A stretch of 64,000 nucleotides of DNA from Sporosarcina koreensis. GTDB taxonomy: Bacteria > Bacillota > Bacilli > Bacillales_A > Planococcaceae. A program made the position numbers and the translations under genes. Every line of letters starts with the position of its first letter. Within the stretch, counting starts at the first letter, position 1. Positions 1 through 7,780 of this stretch are shown here, one piece after another. Below the pieces are notes generated by a model. The model was not told the origin of the DNA and ran no database searches. It was given only the letters and a program-made list of their open reading frames with translations. The stretch is taken from assembly GCF_000826145.2 (NCBI RefSeq), contig NZ_LN651337.1, positions 1,119,774 through 1,183,773 of the forward strand, written 5' to 3'.

Positions 1-638
1 ACGGTCAGCTGCCTGCCTGGATTCTTCGAAAAATGCCGCTGCCACCATTGCTGGATCTCCATGTAGTAGTTCGAGTCGCTTTTGAATTGGATGTATGGCC
101 GCTTCGTATCTTTCAGCTGCTCGATCGATGTCAGCTCCTGATCGACCAGATACAGCTGGTCACGGAAGAGATATGTCCTCCGGCTGTTCCAGTCGACTTC
201 TCCCCGGACGATGCCGATATGCGCTTCCCCTTCGTAGAGCGCCCGAAGGATTTCCGACGTCCAGCCCGTCATCAGGGAGATTTTAGCGTCCGGATACCTT
301 TTGACGAAGTCCTTCAGCACTTCAGGCAGCCATGTCTGACCGACAATCGATGCACAGGCGATATTGAGTGTACCGTGCACCCGATCCGCAAGGGAGGCGA
401 TCCGCTCGATCGTCTCCTCCTTCCGGTGCACCGTCTCTTTAGCGTACTCGATAACCAGCTCTCCCGCTGCTGTCGGGACAAGCCCTTTCTGGGAACGCAC
501 AAAAAGTTTCGCTCCCCATTCCTTTTCAATTGACTGCAGCCGCTGTGACAGCGCCGGCTGGGAGATGAACAGCCGGTCTGCCGCTTTCCGCATGTTCCCT
601 TCTTCCGCCAGCACTTTAATAATCTCAGTCGTATTCAT
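1..638 (-). CDS. LysR-family transcriptional regulator (C-terminus beyond window)
   Basis: This is a DNA-binding regulator of the LysR family, read from an ATG at 636-638 and running off the left edge. The first ~60 residues form the winged helix-turn-helix, with the typical stretch NMRKAADRLFISQPALSQRL. The rest is the start of the periplasmic-binding-like effector domain (GTLNIACASIVGQTWLPEVL). A ribosome-binding site GAGGAACAGC lies just upstream on the minus strand. The effector and targets cannot be told from sequence. It is not obviously co-transcribed with the gene at 765, which is separated from it by a strong terminator. Confidence 0.88.
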   Translation of the reverse strand, partial: MNTTEIIKVLAEEGNMRKAADRLFISQPALSQRLQSIEKEWGAKLFVRSQKGLVPTAAGELVIEYAKETVHRKEETIERIASLADRVHGTLNIACASIVGQTWLPEVLKDFVKRYPDAKISLMTGWTSEILRALYEGEAHIGIVRGEVDWNSRRTYLFRDQLYLVDQELTSIEQLKDTKRPYIQFKSDSNYYMEIQQWWQRHFSKNPGRQLT

Positions 639-696
639 GCTGTTCCTCCTCTGACTCCCCTGTCCGTCTTTTCAAATTGTTCTTGTTGCCAAAGCT

Positions 697-733
697 ATTA
701 AAAAAGAGGCTCTTTTCGGGAGAAAGAGCCTCT
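697..733 (-). terminator. Rho-independent terminator after darB
   Basis: A perfect 11-bp stem (705-715 with 723-733) is followed on the minus strand by a T run. It ends the darB transcript before the LysR gene. Confidence 0.85.
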
Positions 734-764
734 GCTTATCCGGTCGAATGCTGCTGTTGCTGCA

Positions 765-1205
765 TTATTTTGCGCTATATACATACTTCTTGAATTGTTT
801 CAGCATAACCCGCCGCGTCAGGATTCCGGCAAATGTCCCGTCTTCTTCCGTCACACAGAGGAAAGTATGGTTGATGAGCAGATCCAGACCTTTTTGGAAT
901 CTGTCCGCAGTCCGGATGACCGGCAGTTCCGTCTGCATGATTTCATCGACTTTCAAATCCGACAGTTTCTCATATTCGATCCGTTCGAGTCCGAGGATGG
1001 CATCGGTGATCATACCGATCCCCAGCAGACCGCGCAGTTTGTATTTTGCATCGAGCACAGGAATGGCCGAGTATCCTGTCTTGGTCAGGACAAGCAGGGC
1101 GTGTTCGGCATTATTGCCGACTTGCACATGCGCCACTTTCTCTGCAGAGATCAGATAATCAGAAATCGGCATCACCAGAAATTCGTTGTTGTTCAAAGCA
1201 ACCAA
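765..1205 (-). CDS. darB: CBS-domain c-di-AMP-binding protein DarB/CbpB (YkuL)
   Basis: The protein has two CBS domains (about residues 12-70 and 80-140) and matches Bacillus YkuL in the stretch EKVAHVQVGNNAEHALLVLT and in the Bateman-module ending FAGILTRRVMLKQ. In B. subtilis this protein binds c-di-AMP and, in its apo form, activates Rel and pyruvate carboxylase; that role is knowledge of the family. The reading frame is open to a TTG at 1244. However, a GGAGGAG at 1215-1221 sits nine bases before a TTG at 1203-1205, which gives 146 residues, the usual family length, so that start is preferred. It lies downstream of fadH and a small membrane gene in the same direction. Confidence 0.87.
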   Translation of the reverse strand: MVALNNNEFLVMPISDYLISAEKVAHVQVGNNAEHALLVLTKTGYSAIPVLDAKYKLRGLLGIGMITDAILGLERIEYEKLSDLKVDEIMQTELPVIRTADRFQKGLDLLINHTFLCVTEEDGTFAGILTRRVMLKQFKKYVYSAK

Positions 1206-1324
1206 TGTAAACCGCTCCTCCAGCAGCAACTTGTTACGACTCAATGCTGCTACTCTACTATATCATAGAGCCCGATGAAAAATGAAGGACGTCACGGAGA
1301 GAGGGCGGAAGTTTTTCCTCCATG

Positions 1325-1350
1325 AAAAAAGCCTCCGGTTAATAGGAGGC
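1325..1350 (-). terminator. Terminator overlapping the stop codon of the small membrane gene
   Basis: A 6-bp GC-rich stem (1331-1336 with 1345-1350) is followed on the minus strand by six T. The stop codon of the upstream gene lies in the loop. Confidence 0.7.
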
Positions 1351-1578
1351 CCAGTAGTACATAATGATGACAGCCATAAAAAGCGCGGCGACCAGTATCA
1401 CCCAAAAAATAGGGTTCAGCCCGACCGGATGATCTTCAATCGGTTCGGCGACACTCCGATCCTGTCTATTCAGCGCTCCTTCAGGATTGTATGCCGGCTT
1501 CTTCAGCACCGACAGAAGCCCGATCAAAAGTATGACAGCAATGACAACCATGATCGGGACGACCCAAATATCGAACAT
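1339..1578 (-). CDS. small two-helix membrane protein, function unknown
   Basis: A 79-residue protein with a hydrophobic helix near each end (about residues 6-25 and 56-75) and a charged ~30-residue loop between them. The ATG at 1578 has an AGAGGAGG ribosome-binding site at good spacing, and a terminator follows the stop, so the gene is probably real. I do not recognise a family. It lies between fadH and darB in the same direction, so it may be co-transcribed with fadH, after which no terminator is visible. Confidence 0.65.
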   Translation of the reverse strand: MFDIWVVPIMVVIAVILLIGLLSVLKKPAYNPEGALNRQDRSVAEPIEDHPVGLNPIFWVILVAALFMAVIIMYYWASY

Positions 1579-1655
1579 CTTCCATCCTCCTCTGCCGGAT
1601 TCCTTTTGTGGTATCAGGCAGTCTCAGCATGCGCAGTCTGCAACCGGTCTATCCG

Positions 1656-2414
1656 TCAAAACGGAAATTGGTTCAGCCACTGGCCGCCATCCAGCGTGAC
1701 AATCTCCCCATTCATATACGCGGCTTTGTCGGACATGATGAAAGCGGCGAGTTCCGCGATTTCCTCCGGCTTGCCGACACGTCCGAGCGGAACCGACTGG
1801 ATCGTCCTCGCCGCGGCCTTTTCGGACTGGAACAGTTTTTCAGCACCGCCTGTGCGTTCAATCGGTCCCGGTGCAATGCCGTTCACCCGGACGCCGTACT
1901 TCCGTCCCCATTCCACAGCAAGTGTCCTTGTCAGGGACATGACGCCGGCTTTTGCGGCTGCCGAGTGGACAACACCCGGGCCGGCATCCCATGCGTATGT
2001 CGCAAGCATATTGAGGATGGCACCTTTCTGCCCCTTCTCTTTCCAGTAGTTCATGACTGCTTGCGAACAATAGAAAGTGCCGTTCAGCACAATGTCGATG
2101 ACCGATTTCCAGCCGTTCGGCGACAGATCTTCCGCCTGGACGAGGAAGTTTCCGGCCGCATTGTTGACGAGTCCGTCGATCCTGCCAAACGTTTCATCGG
2201 CGTAACGGATCAGTGCCTCGATCGTATCGAGCTCACGGACATCCATCCGGAATGTGTACACTCCATCACCGATCTCGTTTTGGGCTGCCGTAAGCTTTTC
2301 CTCATCCCTGCCGGTGATGATGACAGCTGCTCCATCTGATGCAAATTTCTTCGCCATGTACTTCCCCATCCCGCTGGATCCGCCTGTTACGATGATCACT
2401 TTCTGCTCTGCCAT
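1656..2414 (-). CDS. fadH: 2,4-dienoyl-CoA reductase FadH (SDR family)
   Basis: This NADPH-dependent short-chain dehydrogenase reduces 2,4-dienoyl-CoA during beta-oxidation of unsaturated fatty acids. It shows the TGGSSGMG nucleotide-binding loop near residue 10, the NNAAGNF motif and the C-terminal APGPIERTGGAEKLFQSEKA block typical of Bacillus FadH (YkuF). The active-site region is the divergent type of this family (LATYAWDAG, then HSAAAKAG). The open frame begins at 2450, but the AAGGGGG at 2422-2428 points to the ATG at 2414 (252 residues). A FadR box at 2432-2449 lies between promoter and start. Confidence 0.93.
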   Translation of the reverse strand: MAEQKVIIVTGGSSGMGKYMAKKFASDGAAVIITGRDEEKLTAAQNEIGDGVYTFRMDVRELDTIEALIRYADETFGRIDGLVNNAAGNFLVQAEDLSPNGWKSVIDIVLNGTFYCSQAVMNYWKEKGQKGAILNMLATYAWDAGPGVVHSAAAKAGVMSLTRTLAVEWGRKYGVRVNGIAPGPIERTGGAEKLFQSEKAAARTIQSVPLGRVGKPEEIAELAAFIMSDKAAYMNGEIVTLDGGQWLNQFPF

Positions 2415-2431
2415 TTGAATTCCCCCTTCAA

Positions 2432-2449
2432 TGAATGAATACTCATTCA
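2432..2449 (-). promoter_or_regulatory. FadR operator upstream of fadH
   Basis: The 18-bp site TGAATGAATACTCATTCA has perfect 7-bp inverted arms and fits the Bacillus FadR (YsiA) box. It lies directly downstream of a -10-like TACAAT (2451-2456), with a weak -35 CTGATA 17 bp further up (2474-2479). This is the place expected for repression relieved by long-chain acyl-CoA. Confidence 0.88.
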
Positions 2450-2608
2450 AATTGTATCATGATTCTGATTACTTATCAGCTTTCTAGTCGCTTATAAAGA
2501 AATTTCGGCCAATTAAACTTGAAACGCTCTTTGTCTATACTTCTTCCCGATTTCCTAGTACAATACTGTCAAATTGAAGTTTCAAAGTCCACGAAAGGAG
2601 GGCGTCCC

Positions 2609-3076
2609 TTGTCAGGAACAGCCTCTCTCCATGAAATCGCTGTAGCGATCTACACGGTCAACCGTCACGCAAAGACCGCTCCCGATAACCGGCCGCTGTA
2701 TCAGCTGAAGAAGCAGTCCATCGCCAAACTGCTGGAAGCCGGGGAAGCTGAAAAGATCGGACTGCATTTTGTCGAGAATCCGAAGTTCAGCAAACAGCAC
2801 TCCACCGTCCTTGTCCGCTGCGGTGATTTCCTCTTCCATACCCTTCCGGAAAAAGAAGACTTTGCGAAACTCCCCCATTTAGGTGAGCAGGATATGCAGT
2901 TCCGCAATCCGCAGGAGCGGATGAGCCTGAAGACAGCACGCGACCTGCTGACAGTGTTCACCGGCGGGACGGTTGAAACCGAACAGAAAGCTCCGTTAGC
3001 CGAACCGCCGAAAAAGAAGAAGCGGGTTTCGAACACAGCGGGATTCCGCTCCTCCTATTTGGACGGAAAACGATGA
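2609..3076 (+). CDS. ykyB: YkyB family protein
   Basis: A conserved Bacillales protein of unknown function, found next to fadH in Bacillus as well. The N-terminal half carries the family signature HEIAVAIYTVNRHAKTAPDN followed by basic, hydrophilic sequence. The tail is lysine-rich (PPKKKKRV). The frame is open from 2519, but AAAGGAGG at 2594-2601 is correctly spaced only for the TTG at 2609, giving 155 residues, close to the B. subtilis protein. It diverges from fadH. Confidence 0.85.
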   Translation: MSGTASLHEIAVAIYTVNRHAKTAPDNRPLYQLKKQSIAKLLEAGEAEKIGLHFVENPKFSKQHSTVLVRCGDFLFHTLPEKEDFAKLPHLGEQDMQFRNPQERMSLKTARDLLTVFTGGTVETEQKAPLAEPPKKKKRVSNTAGFRSSYLDGKR

Positions 3077-3114
3077 AAGGACATGCCGCGCACGGCATGT
3101 CCTTTCGTTTTTTC
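3076..3114 (+). terminator. Terminator between ykyB and the convergent dehydrogenase gene
   Basis: A 13-bp perfect stem (3076-3088 with 3093-3105) is followed by a T-rich run on the plus strand. The minus strand also has a short T run, so it may serve both convergent genes. Confidence 0.85.
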
Positions 3115-3973
3115 ATTTATAATACTTGTACAGCACTTGTGTCCCTTTATCCGTATATCCTTCGTCACTCAGCCTTTCATACAATCTGATTGCCAGCTCG
3201 AGGCCGGGAAGAGGCAGCTCCATCGCCTTTGCTTCCTCGAGAGCGATCCGGAGATCTTTCAGGAAGTGCTTCGTGTAAAACCCGGGTTCAAAATTGCCTG
3301 CCAGCATACGCGGACCGAGATTCGACAACGACCAGGAACCCGCTGCGCCGGTGGAAATGGATTCCAGTACGTTTTCAGGATCAAGGCCTGCCTTTTCCGC
3401 ATAAACGAGCGCTTCGCACACACCGATCATATTCGTCGCGATCGCAAGCTGGTTGCACATTTTCGTATGCTGCCCGGCACCTGCACCGCCCTGCAGTTTC
3501 ATCTGGCTGCCGAACAGATCGAACAGCGGACCGGCTTTCCTGAAAGCTGCCGGTTCTCCGCCGCACATGACAGACAGGGTGCCGTTCCTGGCACCGACAT
3601 CACCTCCGGATACCGGAGCATCCAGTGACATCATCCCTTTTTCCCGAGCAGTCTCTGCAATTCGGATCGCAAGCGCAGGACTCGACGTCGTCAAATCGAT
3701 CAGCAGGCTGCCTTCCGAAGCCGCTTCTAAAATCCCGTCGTTCCCGAAGTAGACTTCCTCGACATCTGCCGGATAGCCGACCATGGTAAAAATACAGTCG
3801 GCTCCATCTGCTGCCTCCCGGACAGTCGGCGCCCATTCTGCCCCCGCTTCAATCAGCGGTTCCGCTTTCCGTCTGGTCCGCGTGTAAATCTTAACCGGAT
3901 AACCGCCGTCCATCAAATGGCGGACGATACTGGCCCCCATAACACCTGTCCCGATAAATGAAATCTTTTTCAT
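3113..3973 (-). CDS. ykwC: beta-hydroxyacid dehydrogenase, 3-hydroxyisobutyrate dehydrogenase family (YkwC-like)
   Basis: An NAD(P)-dependent dehydrogenase of the 3-hydroxyisobutyrate/tartronate semialdehyde family. The Rossmann loop is GTGVMGASI near residue 8. The substrate-binding signature DAPVSGGDVGARNGTLSVM and the catalytic lysine region (QHTKMCNQ) are intact. The chosen ATG at 3973 is preceded by AAAGGGGG and GGAG; the open frame continues to 4042 without a better site. Length is 286 residues, normal for the family. The substrate cannot be fixed from sequence. Confidence 0.85.
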   Translation of the reverse strand: MKKISFIGTGVMGASIVRHLMDGGYPVKIYTRTRRKAEPLIEAGAEWAPTVREAADGADCIFTMVGYPADVEEVYFGNDGILEAASEGSLLIDLTTSSPALAIRIAETAREKGMMSLDAPVSGGDVGARNGTLSVMCGGEPAAFRKAGPLFDLFGSQMKLQGGAGAGQHTKMCNQLAIATNMIGVCEALVYAEKAGLDPENVLESISTGAAGSWSLSNLGPRMLAGNFEPGFYTKHFLKDLRIALEEAKAMELPLPGLELAIRLYERLSDEGYTDKGTQVLYKYYK

Positions 3974-4040
3974 CTCCACTGCCCCCTTTACATGTCTCTT
4001 CCTATCATACAGCACACTATGCGATTTATCTCCGGCAAAC

Positions 4041-4112
4041 AAAAAAAGACGGCTCCTGGGAAAGAGCCGTCCTCAAAAGGGGGAAATGAGAATGTTGCTG
4101 TGTTCGATTATA
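4041..4112 (-). ncRNA. candidate C-rich small RNA with sigma-B-like promoter
   Basis: A transcript from about 4110 leftward would be ~70 nt. It has an unstructured stretch with a UUUCCCCCUUUUG C-rich motif and ends in a strong hairpin (4048-4055 with 4064-4071, UCCC in the loop) plus seven U. Upstream is GTTTAA (4134-4139), 13 nt, then GGGCAT (4115-4120), a close sigma-B match; a TATAAT also overlaps. The layout resembles RoxS/RsaE-type C-rich regulators. It could instead be only the 3' end of the Spo0E-like mRNA. Confidence 0.45.
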
Positions 4113-4114
4113 AT

Positions 4115-4139
4115 ATGCCCGTCTCACAGAACTTTAAAC
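4115..4139 (-). promoter_or_regulatory. sigma-B-like promoter
   Basis: GTTTAA, 13-nt spacer, GGGCAT on the minus strand, oriented toward the candidate small RNA at 4041-4112. Confidence 0.45.
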
Positions 4140-4166
4140 CCTATTTGAATCATTTTTTTAATTAGT

Positions 4167-4352
4167 TCAGCTGAAATCAGCATCAAACCGTGCGCATCTT
4201 CCAAAATGGCGCCGTTCTTTGTCGTATGAGTTGAGGAGATGATCCAATTCAACGCTGAGCCGGATCGTTTCGCTGGAGGAAAGCCCTTGTTCCCGTGCGG
4301 CTGTCAACAGTCTCTTGCGTGTCTGTTCGATTTCGATTTCCATTCTATTCAA
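4167..4352 (-). CDS. Spo0E-like aspartyl-phosphate phosphatase
   Basis: A 61-residue all-helical protein with the Spo0E signature SVELDHLLNSY in its second helix. Spo0E-family proteins dephosphorylate Spo0A~P and so delay sporulation; the specific target here is inferred. A GAAGGAGGTG ribosome-binding site (4360-4369) overlaps a possible GTG at 4361 and is better spaced for the TTG at 4352, so the latter is used. The last ~12 residues after the signature helix (RRHFGRCARFDADFS) are not conserved in the family. Confidence 0.78.
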   Translation of the reverse strand: MNRMEIEIEQTRKRLLTAAREQGLSSSETIRLSVELDHLLNSYDKERRHFGRCARFDADFS

Positions 4353-4564
4353 CAGGAACACCTCCTTCAGTTTTTAACACACCTCTAATTATCGTAGCAT
4401 ATCTGCTAAAGTTAAGATATCTAAACTTTTAGTCAAATTTCGACATCTTCTCCGATAGCTTGTAACATTTGTACAAATCTGCATTTCATGATACTTTACC
4501 TATATCCGAAACGTCCGAAACGGACTGCAAGACTACAAATCTGCAAACGAAGGAGCTGGAGAAT

Positions 4565-4771
4565 ATGGAAGAGTTGGAAAATCCGAATGTCGCCCCAGTT
4601 GGCTCCATCATCGAATTCGGTGACGGATTGCAAGGCATTGTGGAAAAAGTGAATGATAACTCAGTTATTGTCAACTTGACGTACATGGAAAACTTCGAGG
4701 ATCTCGGTCTTGAAGAGAAAACCGTTGTCAACCATAAGCGCTACAAGATCCTTCACAGGAAAGAGGATTGA
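4565..4771 (+). CDS. ykvS: YkvS family protein (DUF2187)
   Basis: A 68-residue conserved Bacillales protein with a small beta-rich fold. It carries the family core GSIIEFGDGLQGIVEKVN and ends in TVVNHKRYKIL. The function is unknown; the KOW-like look suggests nucleic-acid or ribosome contact, but this is only inference. The ATG at 4565 has a GAAGGAG 11 bases upstream; the frame is open from 4469 but without a ribosome-binding site there. Confidence 0.85.
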   Translation: MEELENPNVAPVGSIIEFGDGLQGIVEKVNDNSVIVNLTYMENFEDLGLEEKTVVNHKRYKILHRKED

Positions 4772-4821
4772 AACCTTTCACCGGCCGGCAGCGTTAACAT
4801 GACGAAGGAGGAGATATACAG

Positions 4822-5562
4822 ATGATGAACCGTAAACTTATGTACACAGCGTTATCCGCATCCCTCTTGCTTGCAGCTTGCGGAACGAGCGATGAAACTG
4901 CAGACCCTGCAGAAACAGTCAACACGGACACTGAAGGCACTGGCGCAGATACAAATGCAGATAGTGAGAACAAGCCTGCCGAAGGCGAAAATACGAACAG
5001 TGAAGGCATCACAGAAGATGATGTGGACGAATCAGGTGCAGCGGACTCTGAAACCGACACTGACGCAGATACCGACTCGGAAACCGATTCCGACAGCGCA
5101 GATACAGATGACGATTCAGCTGCTCTTCCGGATGCCAGCGAAACGAAGAGTGACGAACAGAACTTCAAGATGCAGGTGCTTCCTGATTACACACTGACAA
5201 GTGAAGAACCGGGACGTGACGTCCTCTACGCAAAAGACAATGAGGAATGGTTCATGAGCATTGAAACGACGGATGCAGCAGACGCTGATTACGACAAAGG
5301 GCTTGAAATGATGAATGAAAAGCTGGCAGCATCCAGTTCCGATTCCGATCCTGTGGAACTGACGGAGGACGATCAGCTGCCAACGGACACAAGCCTCGAA
5401 AAAGTGAAAGCGTACCGTGTCAACGCACCTGAAGGGCCGATCACCGCTATGATTTTCGAGAAAGATCAGATGCTCGTGACTGTCATGATGTATGACAACG
5501 CAGACGAGGACTATTACAGCGACTTCCTGAAGATGGCCGAAACAATTGAATCAGCTGAATAA
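4822..5562 (+). CDS. predicted lipoprotein with acidic low-complexity linker
   Basis: A 246-residue secreted lipoprotein. The signal peptide ends in the lipobox LLAAC (Cys at residue 20). Residues ~22-100 are a repeat-like D/E/S/T/A linker (units such as SETDTDADTD), which would act as a flexible wall-spanning stalk. The C-terminal ~140 residues are a compact domain (start NFKMQVLPDYTLTSEEPG) of unknown function. A strong GAAGGAGGAG ribosome-binding site precedes two adjacent ATG codons; the first is used. A bidirectional terminator follows. Confidence 0.75.
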   Translation: MMNRKLMYTALSASLLLAACGTSDETADPAETVNTDTEGTGADTNADSENKPAEGENTNSEGITEDDVDESGAADSETDTDADTDSETDSDSADTDDDSAALPDASETKSDEQNFKMQVLPDYTLTSEEPGRDVLYAKDNEEWFMSIETTDAADADYDKGLEMMNEKLAASSSDSDPVELTEDDQLPTDTSLEKVKAYRVNAPEGPITAMIFEKDQMLVTVMMYDNADEDYYSDFLKMAETIESAE

Positions 5563-5566
5563 GCAT

Positions 5567-5607
5567 AAAAAAACTGACCGCTTCCAAGTAAGCAGGTCAG
5601 TTTTTTT
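5567..5607. terminator. Bidirectional terminator between lipoprotein and marR-type gene
   Basis: The stem ACTGACC-GCTT with AAGC-A-GGTCAGT (one bulge) is flanked by A and T runs on both sides. It overlaps the stop codon of the convergent MarR gene. Confidence 0.82.
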
Positions 5608-6046
5608 ATGAAAGATCCCGTATGGAGACACCGAGCTTCTGCAACAGCCGCACAGCTTCTTCCTGTTCAACAGGAGTCAGTGCAGACAGCAAGCTGGTGA
5701 TATTATCCGCATGTTCCGGAAATATCGTCTCCATGAGTCTTTTGCCTTTCTCTGAAATCGAAACATATGTCACCCGTTTATCATTGACGTTGGTCTCCCG
5801 CTGCAGATACCCGTTTGCTTCAAGTTTGTTAATGACATATGTCATTGAACCGCTGCGCATCAGAATCTTTTCCCCGATTTTCTGGATCGGCTGCTTCCCT
5901 TTATGGAACAGCAGCTCCAGCACCGCGAATTCAGTCGGATTCAAGCCCTTTGCGATGATCAGCCGATTCGTTTCTTCATGCAGCACCTTGTTGGCTCTGG
6001 ACAGCACCACAAACAGCTTGAGTGCCCGTTCATTAACATTTTCCAT
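5606..6046 (-). CDS. MarR-family transcriptional regulator (MhqR/YkvE-like)
   Basis: A 146-residue winged-helix repressor. The conserved block GLNPTEFAVLELLFHKGKQP precedes the recognition helix (KILMRSGSMTYVINKLE) and the wing (LQRETNVNDKRVTYVSIS). The pattern resembles Bacillus MhqR/YkvE, which senses quinones, but orthology cannot be proven here and no MhqR operator was found nearby. The gene is monocistronic, with a terminator overlapping its stop codon. Confidence 0.82.
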   Translation of the reverse strand: MENVNERALKLFVVLSRANKVLHEETNRLIIAKGLNPTEFAVLELLFHKGKQPIQKIGEKILMRSGSMTYVINKLEANGYLQRETNVNDKRVTYVSISEKGKRLMETIFPEHADNITSLLSALTPVEQEEAVRLLQKLGVSIRDLS

Positions 6047-6136
6047 AGTTCACACCCGCTCTATGTCCCAAATTATCAATGTGTCTAGTATAGGGTCAAA
6101 CTGGGGACGTTGTCAAAAAGCGTACGGATGCACCAG

Positions 6137-7582
6137 TCAATTCACATTGAGTTGTCTGAATTCCTGAAACCTTTTCCCGCAATGGACCGGGAACGTCAGC
6201 ACGAAAGTCGTTCCGACGCCCAGCTCGCTACTCACACCGATAGAACCGCCCAGGTCTTCAACCGTTTTCAGCACGAACGGCAGACCGAGACCGGTTCCTT
6301 CCGGCTTGGATGTAAAGAACGGCAAAAACATGTTCTTCATCTGCAGCTCGGACATCCCTTTTCCGGTATCCTTGAGAGTGAGGATGAAAGATGGACTATC
6401 CACCTCTTTCTCGAGTTTCAGCGTCAAGATGCCGCCGGGTTCCATCGCTTCGAACGCATTTTTGAACAGATTGAGCAGCACCTGCTTGAGCTTGTCGGCA
6501 TTCGAGTAGATCATCGAGTTGCAGAATGAGGCATCGTGCCAGTCGATCAGAATCGACTCGAACATTGCCTTCGGTTTCATGATCTCCAGCACCTTGGTGA
6601 TCAGCACGCCCAGCGAGAACTCCGAATAGATGCCTTCGGAAGGCTTCGACAGCATGAGCATCTCGTTCAATATCGTCTCCATCCGCTGCAGTTCGCTGTC
6701 GACGACAGCCAGATACTTCGCCGTGTCTCCGTCAGCTGTTGTCTCCATGAGCTGCACGAACCCTTTCAGCGTTGTCATCGGGTTCCGGATTTCATGGGCG
6801 ATACTGGCCGCCATCTGACCGACAGTGGAGAGGGATCCCGAATGCTCCAGCTGTTTGCGGAGCATTTCGGTCTCCGTACAGTCCTTCATTTCCATTACAT
6901 ACAATTCGTCTTCACGGTTGTAGGAAACTTGTATCTCGAAAAACTTGATATCGTTCGGGTCATTTTCGAACCGTTCCGTGAATTGGACTTTTCCATACAG
7001 TTTCAAGTGGTGAAGATACTCTTCGTACCATTTCTCCCCTTCGTCCTTATGTGTGTTGAACTTCCTGTAGAGGGAGCGGATACTCTTTCCGATCAGTGTA
7101 CCTCTTTTCATATCGAAAATCCCGGCAACCCGACTGTTCACGTCGAGAATCCGCCCGTCCGTATCTATCAGCAGGATGATTTTTGAAATATAGCCGAAAC
7201 TAGTCGCGTATACCGACTCAGGCAGCGCCTGGAAAGCTGCCGGCAGAACGAGTGTTACAACAGCCTGTCCATTATCTTGGCTATAGAAAACATGTGCTGT
7301 GCACAGGCACTCAACGTTTTCCCCGACAGACAGCGCCAGGTTTTCAAGCACACTCACTTTCGTTCCATCAGAGGTTCCCTTAAGGCTGTACCATTCACCG
7401 AGAGCTGTTTTCGATTTGAAAAGAGATAGGAAATTATCATCCGGCTCCATAGAGAATCTGTTCCGGAACATTGCATTCGTTTCTTTGATGGTCCCATCCA
7501 TGTCGATCAAGATGCACGGATGGCGGTTATCTTTTACGAACAGTGACATGTTTTCATAAGCAGCATCCAATTGGTCCAACAC
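6137..7582 (-). CDS. soluble PAS-domain sensor histidine kinase
   Basis: A 481-residue cytoplasmic kinase without transmembrane segments. Two PAS-like regions (about 8-110 and 128-235) precede the dimerisation/phosphoacceptor domain with H263 in IAHEIRNPMTTLKGF. The ATPase domain has N375 (NLFKNAFEAM), DTGKGM at 405-410 and GTGLGLPF at 429-436. No response regulator is adjacent. Orphan soluble PAS kinases of this build often feed the sporulation phosphorelay (KinA/KinE type), which fits the organism but is inference. The start is uncertain: the GTG at 7582 overlaps its own AAAGGG, and an ATG lies at codon 12. Confidence 0.85.
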   Translation of the reverse strand: MLDQLDAAYENMSLFVKDNRHPCILIDMDGTIKETNAMFRNRFSMEPDDNFLSLFKSKTALGEWYSLKGTSDGTKVSVLENLALSVGENVECLCTAHVFYSQDNGQAVVTLVLPAAFQALPESVYATSFGYISKIILLIDTDGRILDVNSRVAGIFDMKRGTLIGKSIRSLYRKFNTHKDEGEKWYEEYLHHLKLYGKVQFTERFENDPNDIKFFEIQVSYNREDELYVMEMKDCTETEMLRKQLEHSGSLSTVGQMAASIAHEIRNPMTTLKGFVQLMETTADGDTAKYLAVVDSELQRMETILNEMLMLSKPSEGIYSEFSLGVLITKVLEIMKPKAMFESILIDWHDASFCNSMIYSNADKLKQVLLNLFKNAFEAMEPGGILTLKLEKEVDSPSFILTLKDTGKGMSELQMKNMFLPFFTSKPEGTGLGLPFVLKTVEDLGGSIGVSSELGVGTTFVLTFPVHCGKRFQEFRQLNVN

Positions 7583-7780
7583 CCTTTCTACCTGAGACTA
7601 CAGACAAGGTATGCAATCAGATTACGTTGTAGAATTGTTTTTTGTATCCCGATTCGTTTATACGTTTGATTATTCCACATTTTATATGGCTCAACTATAG
7701 GTCTTAAGACATAAATTATTAAACAATTCTAAAATAATTTTGACAGGTGTGTGACTAATGTCTGCAGATATAGCACAGGA

